NCBI GenBank assembly: GCA_965603355.1
Contig: CBFDCQ010000011.1
Location: 1-57,558, forward strand
DNA: 57,558 nucleotides
Origin: CBFDCQ01 sp965603355
GTDB taxonomy: Bacteria; Hydrogenedentota; CAZGCA01; CBFDCQ01
Direction: 5' to 3'
This document shows positions 42,435 to 51,767 of the stretch, in pieces. Numbering within the stretch: the first letter of the stretch is position 1; each line of letters starts with the position of its first letter. The notes beneath the pieces are model-generated. The model did no database searches and was not told the DNA's origin. It was given only the letters and a program-made list of their open reading frames with translations. Made by a program: the position numbers and the translations under genes.

Positions 42435-43457
42435 ATGTACGTTAAGGTCATAGGAGTCAACTTCAAGACCTCTCCCGTTGAAGAGAGGGAGAATCTGTTT
42501 GTCCCTGCAGACAGGTATCCCGCAGCGCTCGAGCGGCTCAAGGCGGAATATTCCCTGCCTCAGGCGGTGATCATCTCTACGTGCAATCGGACCGAGATCT
42601 ACGTGTCTTCGCAGCAAGATCTGCCCGAGTGCGATCTGATAGCGAAGTTCTTTGCCGAGTTTCAGGGTGTTCCCGCCGAACAGTTTGCCGAATCTACGTA
42701 CGCTTTCGAGGCGCAAGAATGCGTCAAGCACCTGTTCCGCGTTGCGTCGAGCCTGGATTCAATGGTCGTGGGCGAGACCCAGATAACCGCTCAGGTGAAG
42801 GAGGCGTACCGTTACGCCCTCAAACAGGGACACTCGGGGAAAACTCTCAACAAGCTGTTCCAGCGCTCGCTCGCCGTAGCCAAGAAAGTCCGAACGCGGA
42901 CGCGCATAAGCGAGGGGCGAGTGTCGATCAGCTCCGCTGCTGTGGAACTTGCCGAGAAAGTGCTCGGGCGACTCTCCGGAAAGACCGTGCTGGTCGTGGG
43001 CGCAGGTGAGATGGCCGAGCTTACGCTGAAGCATCTCATCTCGAGGGGAGCCACACGCGTGTTGGTCACGAACCGTACGCATGAGAAAGCAATTGGACTC
43101 GCCGCAACCTACGGCGGCGAAGCCGTTCCGATGGAAAGATTGTGCGACACGGTTTCCAAGTCCGATATAGTGATTTGCTCCACGTCCGCCGCAGAGCACC
43201 TGATCGGAAGGGAAGAAGTGGAGCCGTGCCTCGGCACACGCGATAACCAGCCGATCTTCTTCATCGACATAGCCGTTCCGCGCAACGTCGACCCCGAAGT
43301 CGGCTCGCTCGATAATGTCTATCTGCACAATATCGACCACCTCGAATCGGTCGTGGCAGGCAATATCGAGGAACGGCAGAAGGAAATAGATGAGTCGTCG
43401 GGAATCATCGAAGCCGAAGTGGAACGGTTCATGAAATGGCTCCACCGCCACCGGTAG
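42435..43457 (+). CDS. hemA: Glutamyl-tRNA reductase, short form
   Basis: A 340-residue enzyme that reduces glutamyl-tRNA to glutamate-1-semialdehyde. The catalytic Cys is C50 in IISTCNRTEIYVSS. SLDSMVVGETQITAQVKEAY and the NADPH domain VLVVGAGEMAELTLKHL are clear, as is PIFFIDIAVPRNVDP. The protein stops shortly after the linker helix (MKWLHRHR), so it lacks most of the C-terminal dimerisation domain of the usual form of about 420 residues. A similarly short HemA is known in Chlamydia. The stop is TAG, and the next 85 bp do not continue the family, so I see no frameshift. Confidence 0.93.
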   Translation: MYVKVIGVNFKTSPVEERENLFVPADRYPAALERLKAEYSLPQAVIISTCNRTEIYVSSQQDLPECDLIAKFFAEFQGVPAEQFAESTYAFEAQECVKHLFRVASSLDSMVVGETQITAQVKEAYRYALKQGHSGKTLNKLFQRSLAVAKKVRTRTRISEGRVSISSAAVELAEKVLGRLSGKTVLVVGAGEMAELTLKHLISRGATRVLVTNRTHEKAIGLAATYGGEAVPMERLCDTVSKSDIVICSTSAAEHLIGREEVEPCLGTRDNQPIFFIDIAVPRNVDPEVGSLDNVYLHNIDHLESVVAGNIEERQKEIDESSGIIEAEVERFMKWLHRHR

Positions 43458-43542
43458 ACCTATCATGAACGGTTCCAGGACACTGCGCCGCATATGCTCA
43501 CGTGACCTGTGCCACGGCTCTGGGGATCGGGACGCAGCCTTT

Positions 43543-44463
43543 ATGAAACAGATCAAACTCGGTACGCGGGGAAGTCAACTGGCGCTCGTCCAGGCCCGGT
43601 GGGTTGCGGATAGTCTGGAAGCCCTGCATCGTTCCGTACAGGTTGAAATCGTCACGATAACGACAAAAGGGGACATGCAGACCGGGCCCCTGTCGACAGG
43701 CGGCGACACGGGACTGTTCACGAAAGCGATAGAGGATGCGCTTCTCCGGGGCGAAGTCGACATCGCCGTGCATAGTCTCAAAGATCTCCCGACGGTTCAG
43801 CCGGCTGGATTGGCGATCGCCGCCGTGCCCGAACGGCTCGACCCGCATGACGCGCTGGTATCGCGCGACGGGATGACGCTGGACCAGCTGGGAAAGGGCG
43901 CGCGAGTAGGCACCAGCAGCGTGCGCAGAAAAGCGCAGTTACTGGCGTTCAACCCCGAGATTGAGGTGGTTCCTCTACGCGGCAACCTCGATACGAGGAT
44001 CAGGCGTGTGCTTGACGGCGATTTCGACGCCATCGTTGTGGCAAAAGCGGGTCTCATACGTATGCAGCGGGATGACGTGAAAGCCGTGTCTCTCCCGTTC
44101 GATAAGGTGTTGTCGGCGGCCGGACAGGGCGCGCTCGCTGTAGAAGCGCGGCAAGATGATCGGGAGCTTCTAGAGCTTCTCGCCGAACTGAACCACGCGG
44201 AATCTGAAGCGACGACGCGAGCGGAACGAACGGTGCTCGACCGGCTCGGGGCAGGATGCCAGGTTCCCATAGGCGTGCTGGCCGAAACCATGGGCGATGG
44301 CGGTCTGCGTCTCCGGTGCGCGGTTTTCTCGGAAGATGGACGCGACGTCGTGCAAGCCGACTCAACCGGCACTGATACGGGTGCAGTCGTTGACGAGGTC
44401 GTGAACAACCTCGTGGAACAAGGAGCGGAAACGCTCATCAAAGATGCGAGGCAGGACGAATGA
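43543..44463 (+). CDS. hemC: Hydroxymethylbilane synthase (porphobilinogen deaminase)
   Basis: A 306-residue enzyme that joins four porphobilinogens. It starts at the ATG at 43543 (MKQIKLGTRGSQLALVQA), the normal N-terminus. The catalytic Asp is in AVHSLKDLPT (D81). The dipyrromethane cofactor Cys is C239 in RLGAGCQVPIGV. GTSSVRRKAQLLAFNPEI is also diagnostic. Its stop overlaps the next start (ATGA). An 85-bp gap follows hemA. Confidence 0.97.
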   Translation: MKQIKLGTRGSQLALVQARWVADSLEALHRSVQVEIVTITTKGDMQTGPLSTGGDTGLFTKAIEDALLRGEVDIAVHSLKDLPTVQPAGLAIAAVPERLDPHDALVSRDGMTLDQLGKGARVGTSSVRRKAQLLAFNPEIEVVPLRGNLDTRIRRVLDGDFDAIVVAKAGLIRMQRDDVKAVSLPFDKVLSAAGQGALAVEARQDDRELLELLAELNHAESEATTRAERTVLDRLGAGCQVPIGVLAETMGDGGLRLRCAVFSEDGRDVVQADSTGTDTGAVVDEVVNNLVEQGAETLIKDARQDE

Positions 44464-45980
44464 CGCGAATCGGTAAGGTATACCTTGTTGGCGCCGGACC
44501 GGGCGACCCGGGTCTCATCACGGTCAAGGGCGCCGAATGTCTCAAGCAGGCGGACGTCGTGCTATACGACCATCTCGTGAACGAAACGCTGCTGCAGCTC
44601 GCGCCGGAACAGTGCGAGAGGATAAGCGTCGGCAAGCGGAAGAAAGCGCACACGATCCCGCAGGGCGAGATAAACAACATGCTCGTGAAGCTCGCGCGAG
44701 AAGGGAAAACCGTCGTGCGGCTGAAAGGCGGTGACCCGTTTGTTTTCGGTCGCGGCGGTGAGGAGGCGTTGACCCTGGCGGACAATGGGGCACCGTTCGA
44801 GATCGTGCCGGGAGTTACCGCCGGGACCGCTGCCGCCACATACGCGGGTATACCGATCACGCGCAGGGGGCTGAGTTCCAGCGTGGTGCTGGTTACCGGA
44901 CACGAAGACCCGACAAAAGAGGCTGCGAGCGTTGACTGGCATGGGATCGCCGCTGCTGACACCATCGTCATATACATGGGAAGGAGCAACCTCGCCGCCA
45001 TTGTGGACAGCCTTCTGGGCGGCGGGATGCCCGCCGACAAGCCTGCCGCGGCTATTCAGTGGGGAACTACCGCTTCGCAGAGAACTGTTACCGGAAATCT
45101 CGGGAACATCGCTGAGCGATGCTCGAAGGAGCGCATTGAAGCGCCCGCTATTGTGGTTGTCGGAGACGTCGTTACCCTGAGAGACAAGCTAAGCTGGTTC
45201 GAAGGGAACCCCCTGTTCGGCAAGCGAATAATGATCACGCGCGACCGAGCGCAAGCGCAACGCACAAGCGCAGAACTGGAACGGTACGGGGCAGAGGTGA
45301 TCGCGTTCCCTACCATACGCATTATGCCGCTGGCGGATTACGCCGAACTTGATGAGGAAATCGCCGGCCTCAGCTCGCACGACTGGGCGGTTTTCACAAG
45401 CGCTAACGGCGTACGCCACTTCTTCGCTCGCCTTGACAAGCTCGGGCTCGACACCAGGGCCTTCGCCAACGTGAAGGTCTGCGCCGTCGGACCGGCCACG
45501 GCGGAGGAGGCGAAACTGCACGGTCTGCTCGTGGATTGCATCCCGCAACAGTACACGACAGAGTCAATCGCGGATGAACTCGCTCGTGTCGACCCGGAGA
45601 TATCGAAGAAGAAAGTGCTGCTGCCGCGAGCGGATATCGCCACTGAAGCGCTTGCCCGCCGGCTCAACGAGATTGGCACCGACGCAACAGAGGTCGACGT
45701 CTACAGGGTAGTACCCGAACAAGAGGTGCCCGAACGCGCCGCCGAAGCGCTTCGCGACGGACAGGTTGACATCGTCCTGTTCACCAGCTCATCCACCGCA
45801 AGGAACTTCGCGAGCCTGACAGCCGACGCGGGGATAACCATCCATCCGAACGTCAAATTCGCCAGCATCGGCCCTGTCACCACGAGTACCGCCGAGGAAA
45901 TCGGCTACAAGATCTGCTGCGAAGCCGAACAGCACACGATCCCCTGCCTCATCCAGACCATAATCTCGCATCCGGGATAA
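44460..45980 (+). CDS. cobA-hemD: Fused uroporphyrinogen-III C-methyltransferase / uroporphyrinogen-III synthase
   Basis: A 506-residue fusion. Residues 1-245 are the SAM-dependent methyltransferase that makes precorrin-2: VYLVGAGPGDPGLITVKGAE, VVRLKGGDPFVFGRGGEEA and PGVTAGTAAATYAGIPITRR. Residues 250-506 are HemD, which closes hydroxymethylbilane to uroporphyrinogen III: KRIMITRDRAQAQRTSAELE, WAVFTSANGVRHFFARL and VDIVLFTSSSTARNF. This fusion is common in anaerobic bacteria. With hemA, hemC and the dehydrogenase, only hemL and hemB are missing for siroheme, and these may lie elsewhere. Confidence 0.96.
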   Translation: MTRIGKVYLVGAGPGDPGLITVKGAECLKQADVVLYDHLVNETLLQLAPEQCERISVGKRKKAHTIPQGEINNMLVKLAREGKTVVRLKGGDPFVFGRGGEEALTLADNGAPFEIVPGVTAGTAAATYAGIPITRRGLSSSVVLVTGHEDPTKEAASVDWHGIAAADTIVIYMGRSNLAAIVDSLLGGGMPADKPAAAIQWGTTASQRTVTGNLGNIAERCSKERIEAPAIVVVGDVVTLRDKLSWFEGNPLFGKRIMITRDRAQAQRTSAELERYGAEVIAFPTIRIMPLADYAELDEEIAGLSSHDWAVFTSANGVRHFFARLDKLGLDTRAFANVKVCAVGPATAEEAKLHGLLVDCIPQQYTTESIADELARVDPEISKKKVLLPRADIATEALARRLNEIGTDATEVDVYRVVPEQEVPERAAEALRDGQVDIVLFTSSSTARNFASLTADAGITIHPNVKFASIGPVTTSTAEEIGYKICCEAEQHTIPCLIQTIISHPG

Positions 45981-46022
45981 CCGCAGGCGGCCTACAACAG
46001 CGTGATACTCGATGCCCGCCCG

Positions 46023-48191
46023 TTATTCTGTGGTAGCTTCCTGTTCCTCGGCGAGGCGGCGGCGAATGTTCTCGATGGACTTCGCGGCCGTTTCGCGGAC
46101 GGGATAGACTATTCTATCAATCTTCTCCCCACCTCGCGACCCAACCTGGTGGCTGGAATACGGATCTTCTGCCGCCATGCGTTCGAGAAGGGGAATGTGT
46201 GTTTCATCACCGATGACTCCAAGACCCCAGGCTGCAACCTCGCGGAAGCCAGCGACGTCACTGTTGGCATCCTGCACAAGCATCTCGGCAATCTGTTGAC
46301 GTATCTCAGGAGAGTGTTTGTCCGGCCTAATGCAGACCGCACGCAGCCCCCTGCTACGGCTCCAACTAGAACTCGCCGTACGCGCCTGCTCCAACAGGAA
46401 CGGTGCGACGGATTCATTCCCGGTGGCGCCCAGAGCGCTCCACAGCAGGTCCTTGTCCACATTATCCAATTTCTCGGCGATCTCGAAGAGGACAGATGCC
46501 GCGTCTGGACCGCAGCCGCCAAGGTAAAGGAACCGGTTGCGCCAAAGTTCCCACTCGAAACTAACAGTTCTTTCCTGCGGCCGATCTTCCAGAATCCCCT
46601 CCTTCAGTGCCTGGATAGCCTCCGGTCCGCCTAGTCGACCTAAAGCTCTGTAACAGTGATCTCTAATCAGGGCATCCTCTGAGGCAGCCAGCACCTCCAG
46701 AACCGCCCGCACCGCATCGTCCCGGCGCTCATGCAGTTTTTCCAGTATCATCACCACGCTGAACTGCACGTCCCGGTCAGAGGCTCCGACAGCCGACTTG
46801 GTCAACTCGTCGAGTATCTCCCCCCTGGCTTGGTCGTCTGCCAGCCGCCACCGCAACATCACCGCTGCTTTTGCCCAGCCCTTTTGAATCACCTCGGCAA
46901 TGGACATGTCGCGTTCCTCGTCGGGAATATCCATCATTTGGCGATAGTGCCTCATCTCAGATTGGAGCACCTCGATAGCCGATTCTGCGTCCTTGCGGAC
47001 AAGTGGGTCATTCAGTAAAGGTTCGATGAGGGGGATGAGGTAGAAGTCGCCGGTGTACTTCATGGCAGTACATGTAGCCCTCCTGCGACCGGCGTCTGGG
47101 TGGTTAAGCCCTGCGCGCAGGACGTCCATAATTGTGGAGCGAGCATCCGCGGGATATTCGTGTAATCCTGACCCGAGACCCACCACAGCGGATCGCATCT
47201 CAGCGTCATCGCCCGCTTCGACTAACTTCAAGAGCTCTGGTAGGGCCACGTCGGCGCTGCCGGTCCGCCCCAGCGCCCGGATGGTCACGTCTCTGTCCTC
47301 GGGAGTGAACGTGTCGTTGGATCTGAGCTCCAGCAAAAAGGCCGCCGCGTCGGCGCCATACTCTCCAAGAGTCTCTATTGCAGATCGTCGCGCAGACCGC
47401 CCACGACTGAACTCAACCGTGTGCCGTTCGTCGAGAACCGCCTTTTCAAGAAACGGAATGGCCTCAGGTCGGCGTGGTTCCCGCAGCATCGATACGGCAC
47501 GGTAGCGGACACGCGCATGAGGATCGTCCAGAAGAACTCTGCAGACAATCTCGAACGCCGCATCGGCGGTCTGCTCGAACCGCGCCGGTATACCCAGCAC
47601 CTCGAGAGCGCGCACCCGACGCGATCCGTCAAGTGAGGTGTCTTCCAGGACCGGCACTAACAGACGCATCAAACGCTCCATTTCCTGGCCACGCCCCTCC
47701 TTGGCGTATCGGCGCGCGCGTTCCACGAGGATGTTATCGGCTTGCCAGACAGTGTTGCCTTCAGCCGTTTCCAGCCGAGACGGTAACAGGCCCAGCGAGC
47801 GCTCCACCTCCTCACGGCGCCCTTCCTTGGCGTATTGACGAGCACGCCCCAGGATGGAATTCTTGGATTCCCAGGTATCGCTGTCCGCCGTTGCCATGAA
47901 CTTCGGCATCAAAAGCTCTATCTCGTCTATTCGTTCCTCTTGTGAGTAATAATCGATGCGTTCCAGAAGAGTCTTTCCGGCTTCCTTCGCATGTGTGCTC
48001 GCCAGCACGGCCACCAGTTCCTCATCAGTCGCGTCGGCAAGCTTCCGGTGCGTCTCGCTCTCGGCATCCTCCGCGTAACTGATCGCTGGGAGTAGCAGTA
48101 ACGAAATGACAATAACGGAACCGATCCAACGGCAAATGAGGGACGTGCGCCGCGTTGCTCGATTGAAGCCCTGCGCGTCAGATCTCATCAT
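46023..48191 (-). CDS. Exported HEAT-repeat protein
   Basis: A 722-residue protein with a basic N-terminus, a hydrophobic core (VIVISLLLLPAISYA) and likely cleavage after SYA. The rest is alpha-solenoid: at least ten HEAT/PBS-lyase-like units, for example ARVRYRAVSMLREPRRPEAI, IRDHCYRALGRLGGPEAIQA and REVAAWGLGVIGDETHIPLL. The spacing of about 30-40 residues per unit is regular in the second half. There is no catalytic motif. It is probably a periplasmic scaffold. The gene is single, convergent with cobA-hemD (42-bp gap, no obvious terminator). Confidence 0.8.
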   Translation of the reverse strand: MMRSDAQGFNRATRRTSLICRWIGSVIVISLLLLPAISYAEDAESETHRKLADATDEELVAVLASTHAKEAGKTLLERIDYYSQEERIDEIELLMPKFMATADSDTWESKNSILGRARQYAKEGRREEVERSLGLLPSRLETAEGNTVWQADNILVERARRYAKEGRGQEMERLMRLLVPVLEDTSLDGSRRVRALEVLGIPARFEQTADAAFEIVCRVLLDDPHARVRYRAVSMLREPRRPEAIPFLEKAVLDERHTVEFSRGRSARRSAIETLGEYGADAAAFLLELRSNDTFTPEDRDVTIRALGRTGSADVALPELLKLVEAGDDAEMRSAVVGLGSGLHEYPADARSTIMDVLRAGLNHPDAGRRRATCTAMKYTGDFYLIPLIEPLLNDPLVRKDAESAIEVLQSEMRHYRQMMDIPDEERDMSIAEVIQKGWAKAAVMLRWRLADDQARGEILDELTKSAVGASDRDVQFSVVMILEKLHERRDDAVRAVLEVLAASEDALIRDHCYRALGRLGGPEAIQALKEGILEDRPQERTVSFEWELWRNRFLYLGGCGPDAASVLFEIAEKLDNVDKDLLWSALGATGNESVAPFLLEQARTASSSWSRSRGLRAVCIRPDKHSPEIRQQIAEMLVQDANSDVAGFREVAAWGLGVIGDETHIPLLERMAAEDPYSSHQVGSRGGEKIDRIVYPVRETAAKSIENIRRRLAEEQEATTE

Positions 48192-48254
48192 AGCTAATCC
48201 GTAACATGCCTCTCGTGCCGTTCAGCGTCTGCCTGTCGACTCACTCCTACTACC

Positions 48255-48260
48255 ATTATA
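48255..48260 (-). promoter_or_regulatory. Possible -10 box of the HEAT-repeat gene
   Basis: A perfect TATAAT on the minus strand about 65 nt before the ATG at 48191. No good -35 box lies at 16-18 nt, so this is only a suggestion. Confidence 0.35.
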
Positions 48261-48327
48261 CGACGAATCCCGGCAAAAGGTTCAGCAATTATCCTGGGAG
48301 TTTCCGGCCAAGGCTTGTTTCAGATTC

Positions 48328-49116
48328 TCATTCGTCAGGTTTCACGGCAACCAGAAGAACGTGCGTGGCGAAGTGGCCCAGAAGCGCTCTCTGTAACACG
48401 GGCAGAAAGACATGTCTGAGAATGTCCCGAAGCGAGCCACCGTACGGTTTGGATGTTGGAAAGTACCTGCGAATCCCGACGAATCCAGCCTTTCGGAGCA
48501 GCTGCTTGACGTACCGGGGCGTGAAGCCTTTGTCAACCACTCCGCAGCACATCTGCTCCTTCTTGGCCGTTTGCGAGAATCGGTGGAGCCAATTAGGTTC
48601 TGAGATGACGAGTCTGCCCCCCGGTCTCAGGACCCTGTAGCACTCTTTGATACAGACGGCTTCATCCTCAACATGGTGCAGTGCCCCGTACATGACCACA
48701 CCGTCGAACAATGAACCCTTGATGGACATGCTCTCCATGTCGGAGACCGCCCATCCGATGGCGGCAGAGCGCTCCGATTCGGCGCGATCGTGAGCGATCG
48801 ATACCATGCTCGCGGAAATGTCCACACCAATCACCCGGTACCCCGCCTGACCCAACGTCAGCGCCACCCATCCGGGCCCTGTCCCGGCATCCAGCACAAG
48901 CGAGCCTGCCGGAAGGTCGAGAAGATGGAGCAGGTCGGAGAATTGCCTCACGAGAAGCGCGTCCTCGCCCGGAGAGAGGCCAAACGGGCGCGTCTGCAGG
49001 TACCGTTTGCCTTCCGGCGGCAGTTTGGAAACGTAGTCTTTCTCCGCCGATTTGCTCACCGTCTGGAACCTCCTGGAACCGTATGCATACCGCTTGAAAC
49101 GAGGCAACGCGCACAT
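48328..49116 (-). CDS. Class I SAM-dependent methyltransferase
   Basis: A 262-residue protein with a methyltransferase-11 type core. Motif I is VLDAGTGPGWVALTLG (74-89), followed by the acidic VIGVDISASMVSIAHDRA, then the post-I region FDGVVMYGALHHVEDEA and LRPGGRLVISEPNWLHR. The C-terminal 70 residues (VDKGFTPRYVKQLLRKAGFV) are usual for UbiE/arsenite-type and lipid-type methylases. The substrate cannot be told. It is read alone on the minus strand, upstream of the HEAT gene, and the repeat-rich region lies behind its start. Confidence 0.85.
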   Translation of the reverse strand: MCALPRFKRYAYGSRRFQTVSKSAEKDYVSKLPPEGKRYLQTRPFGLSPGEDALLVRQFSDLLHLLDLPAGSLVLDAGTGPGWVALTLGQAGYRVIGVDISASMVSIAHDRAESERSAAIGWAVSDMESMSIKGSLFDGVVMYGALHHVEDEAVCIKECYRVLRPGGRLVISEPNWLHRFSQTAKKEQMCCGVVDKGFTPRYVKQLLRKAGFVGIRRYFPTSKPYGGSLRDILRHVFLPVLQRALLGHFATHVLLVAVKPDE

Positions 49117-49480
49117 TCTACGCCCGCACGCCCCTTATGGCAACAAGAAAATCGGCATGCAGACCTGCGCGGCAAGCCATCTCCTCCGGAGAGGCAGACA
49201 GGAATGTCCGCCCCACCACATCTGCGGCGGAGACGCCCCGCGGGGGGTCTCTACCATTTTCTGCAAGGACCTCAGCAGAAGGTAGGGCGGGCGTCTCGCC
49301 CGCCGTTCGGTGATGTCCGCCGGCCTCAGTTCTGTCGGGCAAGATGCCCGACCTACCTCGCACTTGATGGCGCGGCAAGCAGCGCCCCTACGGCATGGTT
49401 CACCGTACAGTCTGTCCCGTGTAGATTTCAGAACGATTTTCCGGTAGAATGGTCGGCGATCAAGCGACCATTGTGCCGCG
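49117..49480. repeat. Intergenic region of palindromic repeats
   Basis: About 360 bp with no supported gene and several GC-rich palindromes. The clearest are ggcgggcg-tct-cgcccgcc (49286-49304) and gtcgggc-aagat-gcccgac (49334-49352), the first preceded by gtag and the second followed by ctac, so the pair forms one inverted unit. A minus-strand frame through it is open but low in complexity and repeat-derived, so I do not call a gene. Similar single palindromes occur at 53318-53338 and 54626-54645, which suggests a dispersed family in this genome. Confidence 0.7.
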
Positions 49481-49513
49481 GTGGCGGCTCAGCAACCCTG
49501 GAGTGATCCCCCT

Positions 49514-51622
49514 GTGGAAGACATTGGCATACTCAACGGATTAAACGAAGCACAACGTAAAGCCGTGCTTGAAGGTGACGGTCCTCTGCTGGTCCTCGCC
49601 GGAGCGGGCAGCGGCAAGACGAAGGCTATCGCGCACAGGATCGCCTACCTGATACAGGAGCGTCGCATTCCTCCCCACGAGATAGTGGCGCTGACATTCA
49701 CCAACAAGGCGGCGAGGGAGATGCGCGACCGCGTCACCGGTCTGCTCGGCGGAACGACTCACGAGGTATGGCTTGGAACGTTCCACTCCTTCTGCGCGTT
49801 CATCCTCCGCCGTGACATTGAGGTGCTGGGTTTCACGCAGAACTTCACGATCTACGACGAGACGGATCAACGCGGCCTGGTGAAGGAGATCATCAAGACC
49901 ATGGAGCAGGGCGGGACACCTCCCGACCCCCGCAGGGTCCTCCACAAGATAAGCCGGCTCAAACAGGACATGCTCGGTCCAGAGGCGTGCAAGAGTAAGG
50001 ATCCGTTCGATGCGACCGTCAAGAAGGTGTATTCGCGCTATCAGGAGGAGCTGCGCCGGCGTAACAGCCTCGATTTCGACGATCTTCTATGGTTCGCCGT
50101 CCGCATTTTGAACGAAAACAGCGCGATTCTCAGCAGATACCAGCAGAGGTTCCAGTACATTCTCGTTGACGAGTACCAGGACACGAATCGCGCGCAGTTC
50201 ATGCTGGCCGAGCTTCTATCGCGCGTGCACCGTAACCTTTTCGTCGTTGGCGACGAGGACCAGAGCATATACGGTTGGCGCGGAGCCGACATAAGCAACC
50301 TGCTCGATTTCGCGAAACACTTTCCTGAAGCGCGCGTCATCCGGCTCGAGAAAAACTACCGTTCTACGGGCACAATACTCGATGCGGCAAGCGCCCTCGT
50401 CAAACACAACAAGCGCCGCATGGGGAAAAGGTTGCTCACAACTCGCGAGCGCGGCAAGAGAATCCAACTCTACGTCGCGGACGACGCGCACGGTGAGGCG
50501 CGGTTTGTCGTGGATGAGATAAAGAACAGCGGCGCCGATTACAGGGATTTCGCCGTGCTTTACCGCACGAACGCGCAGAGCCGGGTTCTCGAGGAGGGCT
50601 TCGCGGAAATCGGCATACCGTACATTGTGCTGGCAGGCGTCGGCTTCTACGAGCGCAGGGAGGTTAAGGACCTCATCTGCTACCTGCGCTGCCTCGCGAA
50701 CCAGAAGGACGATGTGAGTTTCCGCCGGATAGTGAACGTGCCGCCCAGAGGCATCGGGAAGGTCACACTGGAGGCGCTGGCGGCTCGCGCGACGGAGAGG
50801 GGTCTCTCGCTCCTCGAGACCCTGATGAGCCTTGACGAGCAAGAAGCCGAACGCGATAGACGTTTCAAGAAACTGCTCCTCTTCCGTCAACTCATTCAAG
50901 CCCTGTTGGCGGAACGCGACGACCTGAGCGTGCGCGACCTGCTTGCCCGCATTATCGAGGTGACCGGCTACAAGACGTGGATCGAGGGCACCGGTGACGA
51001 GAGGAAAGAGGATCGCGTGGCGAATATCGACGAACTTCTGGTCGCGGCGACGGAGTTTGCGGAAACGGCTGGCACGACGCTCGACGATTTCCTGCAGACG
51101 GTCTCACTCCTGACCGATGTCGACCGATGGGACGATACAAAAGGCGCTGTCGCTTTGATGACCATGCACAGTGCGAAAGGGCTCGAGTTCCCGGCGGTGT
51201 TCATCGTCGGTCTCGAGGAAGGCCTGTCACCGCACTACGCCTCCTTCGCCAGCATTGACAGTATAGAGGAGGAACGACGGCTCTGTTACGTGGCAGCCAC
51301 CAGGGCCAAGGATATGCTCTACCTCAGTTGCGCGCTCCGGCGGGCGGTTTTCGGGACATTCCAGGACCAGGTGCGATCCAGGTTCGTGAACGAGATACCG
51401 GCGGACCTGCTGCAAACGCGCGACCAGTACGAACTTACAGTCGATGAGTCCGACCCGTCAGCATTCGCGATCGGACGCGCGGTAAGCCATGACCAATGGG
51501 GCGCGGGTGTTGTGCTCCACAAGGTGGGCAAGGGCGACAAGACGCGCGTTCGCGTCCGGTTCGATAGGGATGGAACTAAACGTGATCTTGTGATAAAGTA
51601 TAGTGGGTTAAGACTTCTATGA
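49514..51622 (+). CDS. pcrA: UvrD/PcrA-type DNA helicase
   Basis: A 702-residue superfamily 1 helicase for repair and conflict resolution. Walker A is VLAGAGSGKT (28-37), the Q motif is LNGLNEAQRKAV, Walker B is YILVDEYQDTN, motif III is VGDEDQSIYGWRGA, motif IV is IRLEKNYRSTG, motif V is LMTMHSAKGLEFPAVFIVGL and motif VI is RLCYVAATRAKDMLYL. The end (GAGVVLHKVGKGDKTRVRVR) is a Tudor-like domain that binds RNA polymerase in PcrA. I start at the GTG at 49514, which has GGAG 10 nt upstream; a GTG 33 bp earlier has none. Confidence 0.94.
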   Translation: MEDIGILNGLNEAQRKAVLEGDGPLLVLAGAGSGKTKAIAHRIAYLIQERRIPPHEIVALTFTNKAAREMRDRVTGLLGGTTHEVWLGTFHSFCAFILRRDIEVLGFTQNFTIYDETDQRGLVKEIIKTMEQGGTPPDPRRVLHKISRLKQDMLGPEACKSKDPFDATVKKVYSRYQEELRRRNSLDFDDLLWFAVRILNENSAILSRYQQRFQYILVDEYQDTNRAQFMLAELLSRVHRNLFVVGDEDQSIYGWRGADISNLLDFAKHFPEARVIRLEKNYRSTGTILDAASALVKHNKRRMGKRLLTTRERGKRIQLYVADDAHGEARFVVDEIKNSGADYRDFAVLYRTNAQSRVLEEGFAEIGIPYIVLAGVGFYERREVKDLICYLRCLANQKDDVSFRRIVNVPPRGIGKVTLEALAARATERGLSLLETLMSLDEQEAERDRRFKKLLLFRQLIQALLAERDDLSVRDLLARIIEVTGYKTWIEGTGDERKEDRVANIDELLVAATEFAETAGTTLDDFLQTVSLLTDVDRWDDTKGAVALMTMHSAKGLEFPAVFIVGLEEGLSPHYASFASIDSIEEERRLCYVAATRAKDMLYLSCALRRAVFGTFQDQVRSRFVNEIPADLLQTRDQYELTVDESDPSAFAIGRAVSHDQWGAGVVLHKVGKGDKTRVRVRFDRDGTKRDLVIKYSGLRLL

Positions 51623-51767
51623 AATCATGAATGTGCGGCGGGTTTTCTTTCAGGATTTGCCACACCGCGTGGACGCGATTTGATGTAGTGTAGGGTAGAC
51701 TGTCGCTGGAAATCTTCTTCAGCGTCACGAGGTTCGACGAGACCTTGATCGAGTGGAGGGGGAATTT

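Noticed and set aside
43458..43542. Frameshifted continuation of hemA
   Set aside because: Translation in all three frames after the stop gives no sequence resembling the dimerisation helix, so the gene is short rather than broken at this point.
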